A stretch of 64,000 nt of DNA from CADCTP01 sp963849885 (GCA_963849885.1 CAWKIV010000018.1:186001-250000), one strand, 5' to 3'. Positions 26,544 to 35,343 are shown, counted from the stretch's first letter. Numbers and translations are program-made. The notes: generated by a model not told the origin, from the letters alone.

Positions 26544-27794
26544 ATGGCTCTCCCGGACAGCGCCGAGGTGGTCGTGGTGGGCGCCGGGCTGGCCGGCCTG
26601 TGCGCGGCCCGCCGGCTGGCCGCGGCCGGCGTCGACGTGGTGGTGCTGGAGGCGGGCGGCGCGGTCGGCGGCCGGGTGGCCACCGACGTGGTCGACGGCT
26701 TCCTGCTCGACCGCGGCTTCCAGGTCTACAACACCGCCTACCCGGAGGCCGCGCGGGTGCTCGACCACGACTCGCTCGACCTGCGCGCCTTCACCCCGGG
26801 CGCGCTGGTCCGGGTCGGCGACCGGCTGCACCGGGTGGCCGACCCGCGGCGCCGGCCGCTGGCCGCCCCCGACACCCTGCTCGCCCCGATCGGCTCCCCC
26901 GCGGACAAGGTCCGGGTGGCGCTGCTGGCGGCCCGGGACGCGCTCGCCCCGGCCGGCCGGCTCACCGCCGGAGCGGAGACGACGACGTACGAGGCGTTGA
27001 AGGACCGCGGCCTGTCCGACACGGTGATCGACCGCTTCCTGCGGCCGTTCCTGGCCGGGGTCTTCCTGGAGCGGGAGCTGACCACGTCCAGCCGCTTCTT
27101 CGACCTGGTCTGGCGGACCTTCGCCCGCGGCACCGTGTGCGTGCCGGCCGGTGGCATGCGCCGGATCCCGGGCCAGCTGGCCGCCGCGCTGCCGGCCGGG
27201 GTGGTGCACACCGGCGTCCGGGTCACCGGCCTGCGGGACGGCGCGGTGGACACCGACCACGGCCCGGTCCGCGCGCCGGCGACGATCGTGGCCACCGACC
27301 CGATCACCGCGGCCGCCCTGCTGCCCGGCCTGCCGGCGCCGCGGATGCTGGCCGTGACGACCGTCTACCACGCCGCCCCGCAGCCGCCGGTCGGCGGGCC
27401 GACCCTGGTGCTGGACGGCGAGCGGGCCGGCCCGGTGGTCAACTCGGTGGTGCTCACCAACGCCGCCCCGACGTACTCGCCGGACACCCGCGCCCTGGTC
27501 TCCACCTCGGTGCTCGGCGCCGACCCGCCGGACGACGCGGCGCTGCGCCGGGAGCTGGAGCGGCTGTACGGGGTGTCCACCGCCGGCTGGGAGCAGCTGG
27601 CCACCGTCCGGGTGCCGCACGCGCTGCCGGCGGCGCCCCCGCCGCTGGGCGACCTGCGCCGGCCGGTCGACCTCGGCGACGGCCGGTACGTCGCCGGCGA
27701 CCACCGGGACACCCCCTCGATCCAGGGCGCCATGGTGTCCGGCCGGCGCGCCGCGGACGCCGTCCTGCGGGCCCGGGGCCGGGTGGCGGCGTGA
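26544..27794 (+). CDS. FAD-dependent oxidoreductase (amine oxidase/protoporphyrinogen oxidase-like)
   Basis: 416 aa. It has an N-terminal dinucleotide motif VVVVGAGLAGLCAARRL, then GGRV plus GFLLDRGFQVYNTAYPEA, and a C-terminal FAD-closing segment (VAGDHRDTPSIQGAMVSGRRAA split around residue 400). The family includes phytoene desaturase-like and amine oxidase enzymes; the substrate is not evident. The stop overlaps the GTG of the next gene (GTGA at 27791-27794), so the two are coupled. Confidence 0.83.
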   Translation: MALPDSAEVVVVGAGLAGLCAARRLAAAGVDVVVLEAGGAVGGRVATDVVDGFLLDRGFQVYNTAYPEAARVLDHDSLDLRAFTPGALVRVGDRLHRVADPRRRPLAAPDTLLAPIGSPADKVRVALLAARDALAPAGRLTAGAETTTYEALKDRGLSDTVIDRFLRPFLAGVFLERELTTSSRFFDLVWRTFARGTVCVPAGGMRRIPGQLAAALPAGVVHTGVRVTGLRDGAVDTDHGPVRAPATIVATDPITAAALLPGLPAPRMLAVTTVYHAAPQPPVGGPTLVLDGERAGPVVNSVVLTNAAPTYSPDTRALVSTSVLGADPPDDAALRRELERLYGVSTAGWEQLATVRVPHALPAAPPPLGDLRRPVDLGDGRYVAGDHRDTPSIQGAMVSGRRAADAVLRARGRVAA

Positions 27795-28519
27795 ACATCC
27801 TGGCCACCTCGGGCGGTTTCCGGCCGGACCGGCGGACCTGGCTGCGGGCCGGCCCGATCATCGACTTCGCCTTCGAGCTGGCCGGCGCGCCGGCCCGGCC
27901 GAAGCTCTGCTACCTCGGCACCGCCGGCGGCGACAACCCGCTCTACACCTCCGCGGTGTTCCAGGCCTTCCCCGGCAGGGACGTGCGGGTGTCCGCGCTG
28001 GCCGCGTTCCCGATGCCGTCGATCGCGGACGTCCGGGCCCACCTGCTGGCCCAGGACGTGGTCTGGGTCGGCGGCGGCAGCGTCGCCGGCCTGCTGGCGA
28101 TGTGGCGGCTGCACGGCTGGGACGAGGTCTTCCGCGAGGTCTGGGAGGCCGGCGTGGTGCTCGGCGGGGTGTCGGCCGGCTCGCTGTGCTGGCACGTCGG
28201 CGGCACCACCGACTCGTTCGGCCCCGAGCTGCGCCCGATCACCAACGGGCTGGCCCTGCTGCCGCACTCCAACGGCGTGCACTACGACTCCGAGGAGCAG
28301 CGCCGGCCGCTCTACCACCGGCTGGTCGCGGACGAGGTGCTGCCGGCCGGGTACGCCACCGACGACGGGGTCGGCCTGCACTACCGCGGCACCGAGCTGG
28401 TCGAGGCGGTCGCCGACCGGCCCGGCCCGAAGGCGTACCGGGTGGAGCGGGGCCGGGACGGCCGGGCCGTCGAGGAGGTCATCGAGCCGCGGCTGCTGCC
28501 CGGCGCGGACGGGGCGTAG
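27791..28519 (+). CDS. Peptidase E, S51 (cyanophycinase-like) family
   Basis: 242 aa from GTG 27791, overlapping the oxidoreductase stop. S51 signatures: LATSGGFRP at the N-terminus, a nucleophile serine in GVSAGSLCWHVGG, and VWVGGGSVAGLLAMW before it. E. coli PepE cleaves N-terminal Asp dipeptides; related enzymes act on cyanophycin or aspartyl amides. No signal peptide, so cytosolic. The specificity is not deducible. Confidence 0.85.
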   Translation: MNILATSGGFRPDRRTWLRAGPIIDFAFELAGAPARPKLCYLGTAGGDNPLYTSAVFQAFPGRDVRVSALAAFPMPSIADVRAHLLAQDVVWVGGGSVAGLLAMWRLHGWDEVFREVWEAGVVLGGVSAGSLCWHVGGTTDSFGPELRPITNGLALLPHSNGVHYDSEEQRRPLYHRLVADEVLPAGYATDDGVGLHYRGTELVEAVADRPGPKAYRVERGRDGRAVEEVIEPRLLPGADGA

Positions 28520-28522
28520 CCT
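28517..28522 (+). promoter_or_regulatory. -10 box TAGCCT of lipB
   Basis: It overlaps the preceding TAG stop and lies 7 nt before GTG 28530 (leaderless). Confidence 0.58.
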
Positions 28523-28529
28523 CGGCGCC

Positions 28530-29150
28530 GTGGAGGTGGTCCGCGCCGGCCTGGTGCCGTACGAGGAGGCCTGGGCCTGGCAGCGCCGCCTGCACGCGGA
28601 GCGGGTGGCCGGCGCCCGGCCGGACACCGTGCTGCTGCTGGAGCACCCGCCGGTCTACACCGCGGGCAAGCGCACCGAGCCGTGGGAGCGGCCGGCCGAC
28701 GGCACGCCGGTGGTCGACGTCGACCGCGGCGGCCGGATCACCTGGCACGGACCGGGCCAGCTGGTCGGCTACCCGATCGTCGCGCTCGCCGAGCCGGTCG
28801 ACGTGGTCGCCTACGTGCGGCGGCTGGAGGCGGTGCTGCTCGAGGTCTGCGCCGGCCTCGGCCTGGCGGCCACCCGGGTGGAGGACCGCTCCGGGGTGTG
28901 GGTGACCGGGCCGGACCGCAAGATCGCGGCGATCGGCGTCCGGGTCTCCCAAGGCGTGACCATGCACGGCTTCTCGCTCAACTGCGACCCCGACATGGCC
29001 GCGTACGCGGGGATCGTGGCCTGCGGGATCGCCGACGCCGGGGTCACCTCGCTGAGCCGGGAGCTGGGCCGCGAGGTCGCCGTGGACGAGGTCCTCGACC
29101 CGGTGGAGGCGGCCCTGCGCAAGGCCGACCTCAGCGGAGCTGCGGGCTGA
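28530..29150 (+). CDS. lipB: Lipoyl(octanoyl) transferase LipB
   Basis: 206 aa. It transfers octanoate from acyl carrier protein to the lipoyl domains of E2 and GcvH. The RGGRITWHGPGQLVGY motif is present, and the catalytic pair is K131 (GPDRKIAAIG) and C152 (MHGFSLNCDPD). It works with lipA downstream; sucB and gcvT products are clients. Its last 20 bp overlap the 3' end of the convergent LLM gene. Confidence 0.95.
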   Translation: MEVVRAGLVPYEEAWAWQRRLHAERVAGARPDTVLLLEHPPVYTAGKRTEPWERPADGTPVVDVDRGGRITWHGPGQLVGYPIVALAEPVDVVAYVRRLEAVLLEVCAGLGLAATRVEDRSGVWVTGPDRKIAAIGVRVSQGVTMHGFSLNCDPDMAAYAGIVACGIADAGVTSLSRELGREVAVDEVLDPVEAALRKADLSGAAG

Positions 29151-30057
29151 CCTCGCTCGCCACCAGCTCGACGTGGTCGAGGTCGTCCACGTCCAGGGTC
29201 TGCAGGTAGAGCCGGGTCGCGCCGAGCTCGGCGAAGCGGCCGATCCGGTCCACGCACTCGGCCGGCGTGCCGGCGATCGCGGTGGCCCGCAGGTCGGCCA
29301 CGTCCCGCCCGATCGCCTCGGCCCGGCGGCGCAGCTCGGCCTCGTCCTTGCCGCAGCACAGCACCTGCGCGGCGGACAGCACGATGCCGTCCCGACCGGC
29401 GTCCCGGACGGCCGCCCGGACCCGCTCGAACTGCTCCCCCGTCGCCTCCACCGACGCGAACGGCATGTTGAACTCGGCCGCGTACCGGGCGGCCAGCGCG
29501 GGCGTCCGCTTCGCCCCGCCGCCGCCGACGATGACCGGCGGCCGCGGCTGCTGCACCGGCTTGGGCAGCGCCGGCGAGTCGGTGAGCCGGTAGTGCTCCC
29601 CCGCGTACGAGAAGCGCTCGCCGAGCGGCGTCTCCCACAGCCCGGTGATGATCGCGAGCTGCTCCTCCAGCCGCCCGAAGCGCTCCCCCAGCGGCGGGAA
29701 CGGGATCCCGTACGCGGAGTGCTCCTCGGCGTACCAGCCGGCGCCGATGCCGAGCTCGACCCGCCCGCCGCTCATCGCGTCCACCTGGGCGACCTGGATG
29801 GCCAGCACGCCGGGCAGCCGGAAGGTGGCCGCGGTCACCATCGTGCCCAGCCGGATCCGGGTGGTCTCCCGGGCCAGCCCGGCCAGCGTCACCCAGGCGT
29901 CGGTCGGACCCGGCAGCCCGTCCCGGTCGCCCATCGTCAGGTAGTGGTCGCTGCGGAAGAAGGCGTCGTAGCCGGCGTCCTCGGCGGCGCGGGCCAGCCG
30001 CAGCAGCTGGTCGTAGGAGGCGCCCAGCTGGGGCTCGGTGAAGATGCGCAGATCCAC
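29131..30057 (-). CDS. LLM-class (F420-dependent-like) oxidoreductase
   Basis: 308 aa from GTG 30057 (VDLRIFTEPQLGASY). Luciferase-like monooxygenase fold: FFRSDHYLTM, RIRLGTMVTAATFR, GRVELGIGAGWYAEEH and VIVGGGGAKRTPALAARYA. Actinobacterial members mostly use F420 rather than FMN, but the substrate is not visible. It sits in reverse between lipB and lipA, which is an insertion relative to the adjacent lipB-lipA pair of M. tuberculosis. Confidence 0.85.
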   Translation of the reverse strand: MDLRIFTEPQLGASYDQLLRLARAAEDAGYDAFFRSDHYLTMGDRDGLPGPTDAWVTLAGLARETTRIRLGTMVTAATFRLPGVLAIQVAQVDAMSGGRVELGIGAGWYAEEHSAYGIPFPPLGERFGRLEEQLAIITGLWETPLGERFSYAGEHYRLTDSPALPKPVQQPRPPVIVGGGGAKRTPALAARYAAEFNMPFASVEATGEQFERVRAAVRDAGRDGIVLSAAQVLCCGKDEAELRRRAEAIGRDVADLRATAIAGTPAECVDRIGRFAELGATRLYLQTLDVDDLDHVELVASEVSPQLR

Positions 30058-30064
30058 GGCAGGC

Positions 30065-30070
30065 AAGCTA
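30065..30070 (-). promoter_or_regulatory. -10 box TAGCTT of the LLM gene
   Basis: Minus strand, 7 nt before GTG 30057. Only 42 bp separate the divergent starts of this gene and lipA, so two leaderless promoters sit back to back. Confidence 0.55.
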
Positions 30071-30086
30071 CCCCGACGGCCCGGCG

Positions 30087-30092
30087 TAGGCT
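30087..30092 (+). promoter_or_regulatory. -10 box TAGGCT of lipA
   Basis: Seven nt before GTG 30100, leaderless. Confidence 0.6.
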
Positions 30093-30099
30093 CGGCGGC

Positions 30100-31041
30100 G
30101 TGACGACGGTGCAGCCCGACGGACGCCGGATGCTCCGGCTGGAGGTCCGCAACGCGGAGACCCCGATCGAGCGCAAGCCGCCGTGGATCAAGACCCGGGC
30201 CCGGATGGGCCCGGAGTACACCGAGCTCAAGGGCCTGGTCCGGCGCGAGGGGCTGCACACGGTCTGCGAGGAGGCCGGCTGCCCCAACATCTACGAGTGC
30301 TGGGAGGACCGGGAGGCCACCTTCCTCATCGGCGGCGACCAGTGCACCCGGCGGTGCGACTTCTGCCAGATCGACACCGGCAGGCCGGCCGAGCTGGACA
30401 CCGACGAGCCGCGCCGGGTCGCCGAGTCGGTGCAGGCGATGGGCCTGCGGTACGCGACGGTCACCGGGGTGGCCCGCGACGACCTGCCGGACGAGGGCGC
30501 CTGGCTGTACGCGGAGACGGTCCGGCAGATCCACGCGCTCAACCCGGGCACCGGGGTGGAGCTGCTGATCCCCGACTTCTCCGCCGACCCGGCGCTGCTG
30601 CGCACGGTCTTCGACGCCGCGCCGCAGGTGCTCGCGCACAACGTGGAGACGGTGCCGCGGATCTTCAAGCGGATCCGCCCGGCCTTCCGGTACGAGCGGT
30701 CGCTGGACGTGATCCGGCAGGCCCGGGCGGCCGGGCTGGTCACCAAGTCCAACCTCATCCTCGGCCTCGGCGAGGAGCGCGCCGAGGTCGGCCAGGCGAT
30801 GCGCGACCTGCACGCCGCGGGCTGCGAGCTGCTCACCGTCACCCAATACCTGCGGCCCTCGCCGCGGCACCACCCGGTGGAGCGGTGGGTGCACCCGGAG
30901 GAGTTCGTCGAGCTGGCCGCGGAGGCCGAGCGGATCGGATTCGCCGGGGTGCTGTCCGGGCCGCTGGTGCGCTCGTCGTACCGGGCCGGCCGGCTCTACC
31001 GGCAGGCGCTGGACTCGCGCCGGCTGACGCCGACGGCCTGA
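30100..31041 (+). CDS. lipA: Lipoyl synthase LipA
   Basis: 313 aa. A radical SAM enzyme that inserts two sulfurs into protein-bound octanoate. The auxiliary cluster cysteines are C56, C61 and C67 (CEEAGCPNIYEC) and the radical SAM cluster is C82/C86/C89 (CTRRCDFC). The C-terminal SYRAG with its RSSY segment is the usual end motif. It is paired functionally with lipB, with a reversed gene between them. Confidence 0.97.
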   Translation: MTTVQPDGRRMLRLEVRNAETPIERKPPWIKTRARMGPEYTELKGLVRREGLHTVCEEAGCPNIYECWEDREATFLIGGDQCTRRCDFCQIDTGRPAELDTDEPRRVAESVQAMGLRYATVTGVARDDLPDEGAWLYAETVRQIHALNPGTGVELLIPDFSADPALLRTVFDAAPQVLAHNVETVPRIFKRIRPAFRYERSLDVIRQARAAGLVTKSNLILGLGEERAEVGQAMRDLHAAGCELLTVTQYLRPSPRHHPVERWVHPEEFVELAAEAERIGFAGVLSGPLVRSSYRAGRLYRQALDSRRLTPTA

Positions 31042-31052
31042 CCGGCCCGCCG

Positions 31053-31058
31053 TATCCT
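31053..31058 (+). promoter_or_regulatory. -10 box TATCCT of the DUF4191 gene
   Basis: Six nt before ATG 31065, leaderless. Confidence 0.58.
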
Positions 31059-31064
31059 CGTCGC

Positions 31065-31814
31065 ATGGCGAAGGACTCGAAGGCCGACCCCAAGGGCAAG
31101 GGCGGCAAGGCCGCGAAGCCGAAGCGGGCCAAGGGGCAGCGCTTCGAGAAGTGGAAGCAGGTCGTCGCGGCGTACAAGATCACCCGGCAGCGGGACCGCG
31201 TGCTGCCGCTGTGGATGGCGCTGGCCTTCTTCGGCAGCTTCGCCGTCATCCTGCTGCTGCTCACCCTGGTCGGGCTGCCGATCTACCTGTCCATCCCGAC
31301 CGCGGTGCTCTTCGGCGTGCTCGCCATGATGATCATCTTCGGCCGGCGGGCCCAGAAGGCCGCGTTCGGCCAGGTCGAGGGCCAGCCCGGCGCGGCGTAC
31401 TGGGTGCTGCAGAACATGCGCGGCGACTGGCGGATCACCCAGGGCGTCCAGGTCAACGCGCAGCTCGACGCGGTGCACCGGGTGCTCGGCCGGCCCGGCG
31501 TGGTGCTGGTCGGCGAGGGCCAGCCGCACCGGGTGCGCGGGCTGGTGGCGCAGGAGAAGAAGCGGGTGGCCCGGATCGCCGGCGACACCCCGATCTACAC
31601 CGCGATGATCGGCGACGGCGACGGCGAGGTGTCGATCCGCAAGCTCAACACCCACCTGGTCAAGCTGCCCCGCAACCTCAACCAGGCCCAGGTCAACGCG
31701 ATGGAGAAGCGGCTGGCCGCGCTCGGCGGCACCAAGTCCGCCCCGCTGCCCAAGGGCCCCATGCCCACCCGCGCCCGCATGTCCGGCCTAGAGCGCACCC
31801 TCCGCCGCCGCTAA
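31065..31814 (+). CDS. DUF4191 membrane protein
   Basis: 249 aa. A lysine-rich N-terminus (about 1-40) precedes two membrane helices (about 48-70 and 73-92) and a soluble domain (RRAQKAAFGQVEGQPGAA, GEGQPHRVRGLVAQEKKR, and a basic end). This matches the actinobacterial DUF4191 family (Rv2219), always next to lipA; no function is established. The stop TAA (31812-31814) is the left edge of a palindromic repeat. Confidence 0.9.
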   Translation: MAKDSKADPKGKGGKAAKPKRAKGQRFEKWKQVVAAYKITRQRDRVLPLWMALAFFGSFAVILLLLTLVGLPIYLSIPTAVLFGVLAMMIIFGRRAQKAAFGQVEGQPGAAYWVLQNMRGDWRITQGVQVNAQLDAVHRVLGRPGVVLVGEGQPHRVRGLVAQEKKRVARIAGDTPIYTAMIGDGDGEVSIRKLNTHLVKLPRNLNQAQVNAMEKRLAALGGTKSAPLPKGPMPTRARMSGLERTLRRR

Positions 31815-31890
31815 CCCCCTCCGCCCGCCGATCTTGGTTGAGTCAACGCATCGACCGCTCCCACGAGGTTGACTCGAGCATGATCGACGG
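31813..31890 (+). repeat. Palindromic dispersed repeat, copy 1
   Basis: Leader AACCCCCTCCGCCCG, left arm CGATCTTGGTTGAGTCAACG (31829-31848), 18-nt loop, degenerate right arm to about 31886 (starts GTTGACTC). It lies between the convergent DUF4191 and RDD genes, where it could end transcription from both sides. It is the least palindromic of the three copies (3 mismatches in 19). Confidence 0.85.
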
Positions 31891-31901
31891 CGAGCGGGTG
31901 A

Positions 31902-32294
31902 TCAGCTGCGGACGACGGAGGTCTGGGTCAGGCGGTCGTGCAGCGAGCGCCCCTGCGCGTCCCGGAGCACCGCGGGCAGCAGCAGGATCACCCCGACCGT
32001 GCGGACCACCGACCGCCACAGGCCGATCGGCACCGGCCGGTCCACCCGGATGACCCGCAGCTTGAGCAGCCGCATCCCCGGCGTCTGCTGGGCCAGCACG
32101 GTGAAGCCGAAGTAGAGCACCGCGAAGACCAGCAGGCTGCGGTTGCGCGGCAGCTCCGGCGCGGTGAAGATGCCCGCGACCAGCGCGGACAGCACGATGT
32201 CGACCAGGAAGGCCCCCAGCCGCGGGGCCGCCGCGGCGACCGCGCCGGGCCCGCCGTGCTCCGGTGCTCCCTGCTGGCCCGCGGCGCGCGTCAC
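31902..32294 (-). CDS. RDD family membrane protein
   Basis: 130 aa from GTG 32294. The RDD signature is seen as APRLGAFLVDIVL, with the Arg and the following Asp, and two further helices; QTPGMRLLKLRVIR and the C-terminal DRLTQTSVV are typical. It corresponds to Rv2219A, between DUF4191 and glnA. Possibly a small ion-transport or membrane-organising protein; function unproven. Confidence 0.88.
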   Translation of the reverse strand: MTRAAGQQGAPEHGGPGAVAAAAPRLGAFLVDIVLSALVAGIFTAPELPRNRSLLVFAVLYFGFTVLAQQTPGMRLLKLRVIRVDRPVPIGLWRSVVRTVGVILLLPAVLRDAQGRSLHDRLTQTSVVRS

Positions 32295-32301
32295 CCGGCC
32301 G

Positions 32302-32307
32302 AGCTTA
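32302..32307 (-). promoter_or_regulatory. -10 box TAAGCT of the RDD gene
   Basis: Minus strand, 7 nt before GTG 32294, leaderless. Confidence 0.58.
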
Positions 32308-32371
32308 GGGCCGCCGCCGGGCCGGCGGCCGACCGGGCGGGTCACGGTCTCCCGCCGCGCCCGCCGAGCCC

Positions 32372-32409
32372 GTAACGTCGTTGAAACGGTCGAGACACGC
32401 CTCGGCAAT
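32372..32409 (+). promoter_or_regulatory. GlnR-type box upstream of glnA
   Basis: A perfect GTAAC-N6-GAAAC (32372-32387) is followed at N6 spacing by GACAC and, after another N6, GCAAT, a weaker second half. This fits the known actinobacterial GlnR operator (gTnAC-n6-GaAAC repeated). Its end is 70 bp before ATG 32457. Streptomyces MtrA can bind the same type of site. Confidence 0.8.
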
Positions 32410-32456
32410 TCGACGGCCATACCGTCGCCGGCAACGACACCCGAACCGGAGGCTGG

Positions 32457-33881
32457 ATGTTCACCACCGCAGACGAGGTCTTGAGCTACATCCGGGACGA
32501 GGGCGTGCAGTTCGTCGACGTCCGCTTCTGCGACCTGCCTGGCGTCATGCAGCACTTCACCGTCCCGGCGAGGTCCGTGGACGAGGACTTCTTCACCGAC
32601 GGCCAGATGTTCGACGGGTCCTCGATCCGGGGCTTCCAGGCGATCCACGAGTCGGACATGCAGCTCATCCCCGACCCGGCGACCGCGTTCGTCGACCCGT
32701 TCCGGGCGGCCAAGACGCTGGCGATGAACTTCTCGATCGTCGACCCGTTCACCAAGGAGAAGTACAGCCGCGACCCGCGCAACATCGCCGCGAAGGCCGA
32801 GGCGTACCTCAAGGAGTCGGGGATCGCCGACACCGTCTACTTCGGACCCGAGGCGGAGTTCTACGTCTTCGACGACGTGCGCTTCGAGACGAAGCAGAAC
32901 GCCGGCTACTACTACATCGACTCCATCGAGGGCGCCTGGAACACCGGGCGGGTCGAGGACGGCGGCAACCGCGGCTACAAGACCCGCTACAAGGGCGGCT
33001 ACTTCCCGGTCCCGCCGGTCGACCACTACGCCGACCTGCGCGACTCGATGGTCACCGCGCTCGGCGGCGTCGGCATCGAGGTCGAGCGGGCCCACCACGA
33101 GGTCGGCACCGCCGGCCAGGCCGAGATCAACTACAAGTTCGACTCGCTGCTGCACGCCGGCGACTCGCTCATGCTCTTCAAGTACGTGATCAAGAACATC
33201 GCCTGGGCGGCCGGCAAGACCGCGACCTTCATGCCCAAGCCGATCTTCGGCGACAACGGCTCCGGCATGCACTGCCACCAGTCGCTGTGGAAGGACGGCT
33301 CGCCGCTCTTCTACGACGAGCTCGGCTACGGCGGCCTGTCCGACACCGCCCGCTGGTACATCGGCGGCCTGCTCAAGCACGCGCCGTCGCTGCTCGCCTT
33401 CACCAACCCGACGGTGAACAGCTACCACCGGCTGGTCCCCGGCTTCGAGGCCCCGGTCAACCTGGTCTACTCCCAGCGCAACCGCTCCGCCGCGGTGCGG
33501 ATCCCGGTCACCGGGACCTCGCCGAAGGCGAAGCGGCTGGAGTTCCGGGTGCCGGACCCGTCCTGCAACCCGTACCTGGCCTTCTCCGCACAGATGATGG
33601 CCGGCCTGGACGGCATCCGGACCAAGACCGAGCCGCCGACGCCGATCGACAAGGACCTCTACGAGCTGCCCCCGGACGAGCACGCCGACATCCCGACCGT
33701 GCCCGGCTCGCTGCCCGCGGTGCTCGACGCGCTCGAGGCCGACCACAGCTACCTGCTCGAGGGCGGCGTCTTCACCCCGGACCTGATCGAGACCTGGATC
33801 GACTACAAGCGGGAGAACGAGATCGACCCGATCCGCCTCCGCCCGCACCCGCACGAGTTCGAGCTCTACTACGACATCTAG
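32457..33881 (+). CDS. glnA: Glutamine synthetase type I (GlnA)
   Basis: 474 aa, GSI-beta length. ATG 32457 follows GGAGG. The N-terminal beta-grasp includes DLPGVMQHFTVPA; the catalytic barrel includes FGPEAEFYVFD, HHEVGTAGQAEINYK and KPIFGDNGSGMHCHQS. Tyr402 in DKDLYELPPDE is the adenylylation site, which fits control by GlnE encoded at 41.6-44.7 kb. It is the main ammonium-assimilating enzyme. The terminator hairpin follows at 33906. Confidence 0.97.
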   Translation: MFTTADEVLSYIRDEGVQFVDVRFCDLPGVMQHFTVPARSVDEDFFTDGQMFDGSSIRGFQAIHESDMQLIPDPATAFVDPFRAAKTLAMNFSIVDPFTKEKYSRDPRNIAAKAEAYLKESGIADTVYFGPEAEFYVFDDVRFETKQNAGYYYIDSIEGAWNTGRVEDGGNRGYKTRYKGGYFPVPPVDHYADLRDSMVTALGGVGIEVERAHHEVGTAGQAEINYKFDSLLHAGDSLMLFKYVIKNIAWAAGKTATFMPKPIFGDNGSGMHCHQSLWKDGSPLFYDELGYGGLSDTARWYIGGLLKHAPSLLAFTNPTVNSYHRLVPGFEAPVNLVYSQRNRSAAVRIPVTGTSPKAKRLEFRVPDPSCNPYLAFSAQMMAGLDGIRTKTEPPTPIDKDLYELPPDEHADIPTVPGSLPAVLDALEADHSYLLEGGVFTPDLIETWIDYKRENEIDPIRLRPHPHEFELYYDI

Positions 33882-33905
33882 GCCCTCGCCTCCCGCGAGA
33901 CCGGC

Positions 33906-33950
33906 GAAGCCCAGGTCGGCAGTCCCGGCACTGCTGCTGACCTGGGCTTC
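33906..33950 (+). terminator. glnA terminator hairpin
   Basis: GAAGCCCAGGTC (33906-33917) pairs with GACCTGGGCTTC (33939-33950), extended by GGCAGT/ACTGCT. It starts 25 bp after the glnA stop. Confidence 0.75.
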
Positions 33951-33967
33951 TGCCTGTCCGGGGCCGC

Positions 33968-34078
33968 CCGGCTCGCCGTCTTCGGTCCCCGGGACGGCCG
34001 GCTCGCCGTCTTCGGCCCCGGGACGGCCGGCTCGCCGTCTTCGGTCCCCGGGACGGCCGGCTCGCCACCCCCGGCCGG
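33968..34078. repeat. 29-30-bp tandem repeat downstream of glnA
   Basis: Three near-identical units (CCGGCTCGCCGTCTTCGG followed by TCCCCGGGACGG) and a partial fourth, in the 209-bp gap between the convergent glnA and GNAT genes. No gene is evident in it. Confidence 0.85.
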
Positions 34079-34090
34079 TCCGGTCGGGGG

Positions 34091-34687
34091 TCAGGCGGGC
34101 GGGACCGTCGTGACCATCACGCAGTTGAACTGGCCCTTGGGCCGGTCGTAACGCCAGCCGGCGTCCTCGTACATGCTGCGGGTGCCGTTGTAGAGGAACG
34201 ACGCCGACATCTTCTTGCCGGGGGTGTCCCGGGGATAGGCCTCGACCACGCCGCCGCCGGCCCGCGCGATCAGCTCCAGCGCGCCGCGGACGGCGACCGA
34301 GGCGACGCCCTTGCGCCGGTATCGCCGGTCGACGAAGAGGCAGGTGAGCCGGTAGTCGGGCAGCCGGTCGACGGTCGCCTCGTACTCCTTGCGGTGGTAG
34401 ATGCTCGGCAGCTCGGCCGGCGGCCCGTACTGGCACCACGCCACCGCCTCGGCGCCGTCGAAGACCAGCGCGGCGTGCGCCCGGTCGGACTCGACCAGCT
34501 GCTTCTTCAGCACCCGGTTGCCCTCGGCCCCGGAGCCCTTCTCGGCCTTCTCGGCGTGGAACCACATGCACCAGCAGCCGCCCCACACCCCGTTGTGCCG
34601 CCCGGCGAGCGCCTCGAAGTCGGCCCACGTGTCGGGACCGAGCGCCTTGACCGTGTACGCACCCACCGCCAGCCCTGCCTCGCCCAT
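34091..34687 (-). CDS. GNAT family N-acetyltransferase
   Basis: 198 aa from ATG 34687. An N-terminal segment rich in Trp/Cys (HNGVWGGCWCMWFH) is followed by GNAT core motifs LTCLFVDRRYRRKGVASVAV (acetyl-CoA loop RRKGVA) and YNGTRSMYEDAGW. This N-terminal GGCWCxW pattern defines a GNAT subgroup common in actinobacteria; the substrate is unknown. Confidence 0.83.
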   Translation of the reverse strand: MGEAGLAVGAYTVKALGPDTWADFEALAGRHNGVWGGCWCMWFHAEKAEKGSGAEGNRVLKKQLVESDRAHAALVFDGAEAVAWCQYGPPAELPSIYHRKEYEATVDRLPDYRLTCLFVDRRYRRKGVASVAVRGALELIARAGGGVVEAYPRDTPGKKMSASFLYNGTRSMYEDAGWRYDRPKGQFNCVMVTTVPPA

Positions 34688-34695
34688 GGCCGGGG

Positions 34696-34701
34696 AGCGT
34701 A
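34696..34701 (-). promoter_or_regulatory. -10 box TACGCT of the GNAT gene
   Basis: Minus strand, 8 nt before ATG 34687. Confidence 0.5.
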
Positions 34702-34770
34702 GGACGATTTCCGGACGGACCGCGTCCGGAATGGGAGTCGGGGCGCGGGAGCGGCGAGAAGCACCGCGCC

Positions 34771-35337
34771 TCAGCGGACGACGGCGAGGCAGCCCTCGAC
34801 CGGCGGCCGGTCGGGGCCTGCGGGATGCCAGGTGGCGAGGACGACGCCGAGGACGCCGGGGTCGTGCGGCGGCGGACCCGGCCGGAGCAGGCGGGTGAGC
34901 TCGATCCGCGGCTCGGTGGACGCGGGCCAGGCCCGGAGCTGGTGGCCGCGGGCGGTGGCGGCGTCCACGCCGCTCCGGCCGGCGGCTCCGGTCGTGCCGC
35001 CGGTGGCCACCAGGGCCAGCATCTCCCGTACCCACACCGGGTCGGAGGTCGCGTCGTAGATCCACCGCCGGCCGAGCACGCTGTGCGTCGCGGTGGCGAT
35101 CAGGTCCGCCGCCCCGGCTCCGGGAAGCGGCGCGCCCCGGTACGACATCGGCACCTGGTAGACGGACGAGCCGTCGCCGAGCAGGTGGGTCTCCAGGCCG
35201 ACCTCGCCGTCCCGGTCCTCCAGCCGGAGCGCGCCGACCAGCGTCAGCCGGACCGGCGCCGGGCCGGCGTACCAGGGCTGCCGGGTCAGCCAGCCGGGCA
35301 GGAAGTCGCGGAAGTGCGGGGTCAGCGTCGCGGCCAC
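34771..35337 (-). CDS. Maltokinase N-terminal cap-like domain protein
   Basis: 188 aa from GTG 35337. The layout (PHFRDFLPGWLTRQPWYAG, LRLEDRDGEVGLETHLL, VYQVPMSYRGAPLPGA, HSVLGRRWIYDATSDPVWV) matches the stand-alone Mak_N_cap proteins of actinobacteria, sometimes mislabelled as glucan branching proteins. In maltokinases this cap precedes the kinase domain; here no kinase follows. The role is unknown. Confidence 0.75.
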   Translation of the reverse strand: MAATLTPHFRDFLPGWLTRQPWYAGPAPVRLTLVGALRLEDRDGEVGLETHLLGDGSSVYQVPMSYRGAPLPGAGAADLIATATHSVLGRRWIYDATSDPVWVREMLALVATGGTTGAAGRSGVDAATARGHQLRAWPASTEPRIELTRLLRPGPPPHDPGVLGVVLATWHPAGPDRPPVEGCLAVVR

Positions 35338-35343
35338 CCGGGC

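Noticed and set aside
33968..34078. Possible CRISPR-like array after glnA
   Set aside because: The units are contiguous with no unique spacers, so this is a simple tandem repeat.
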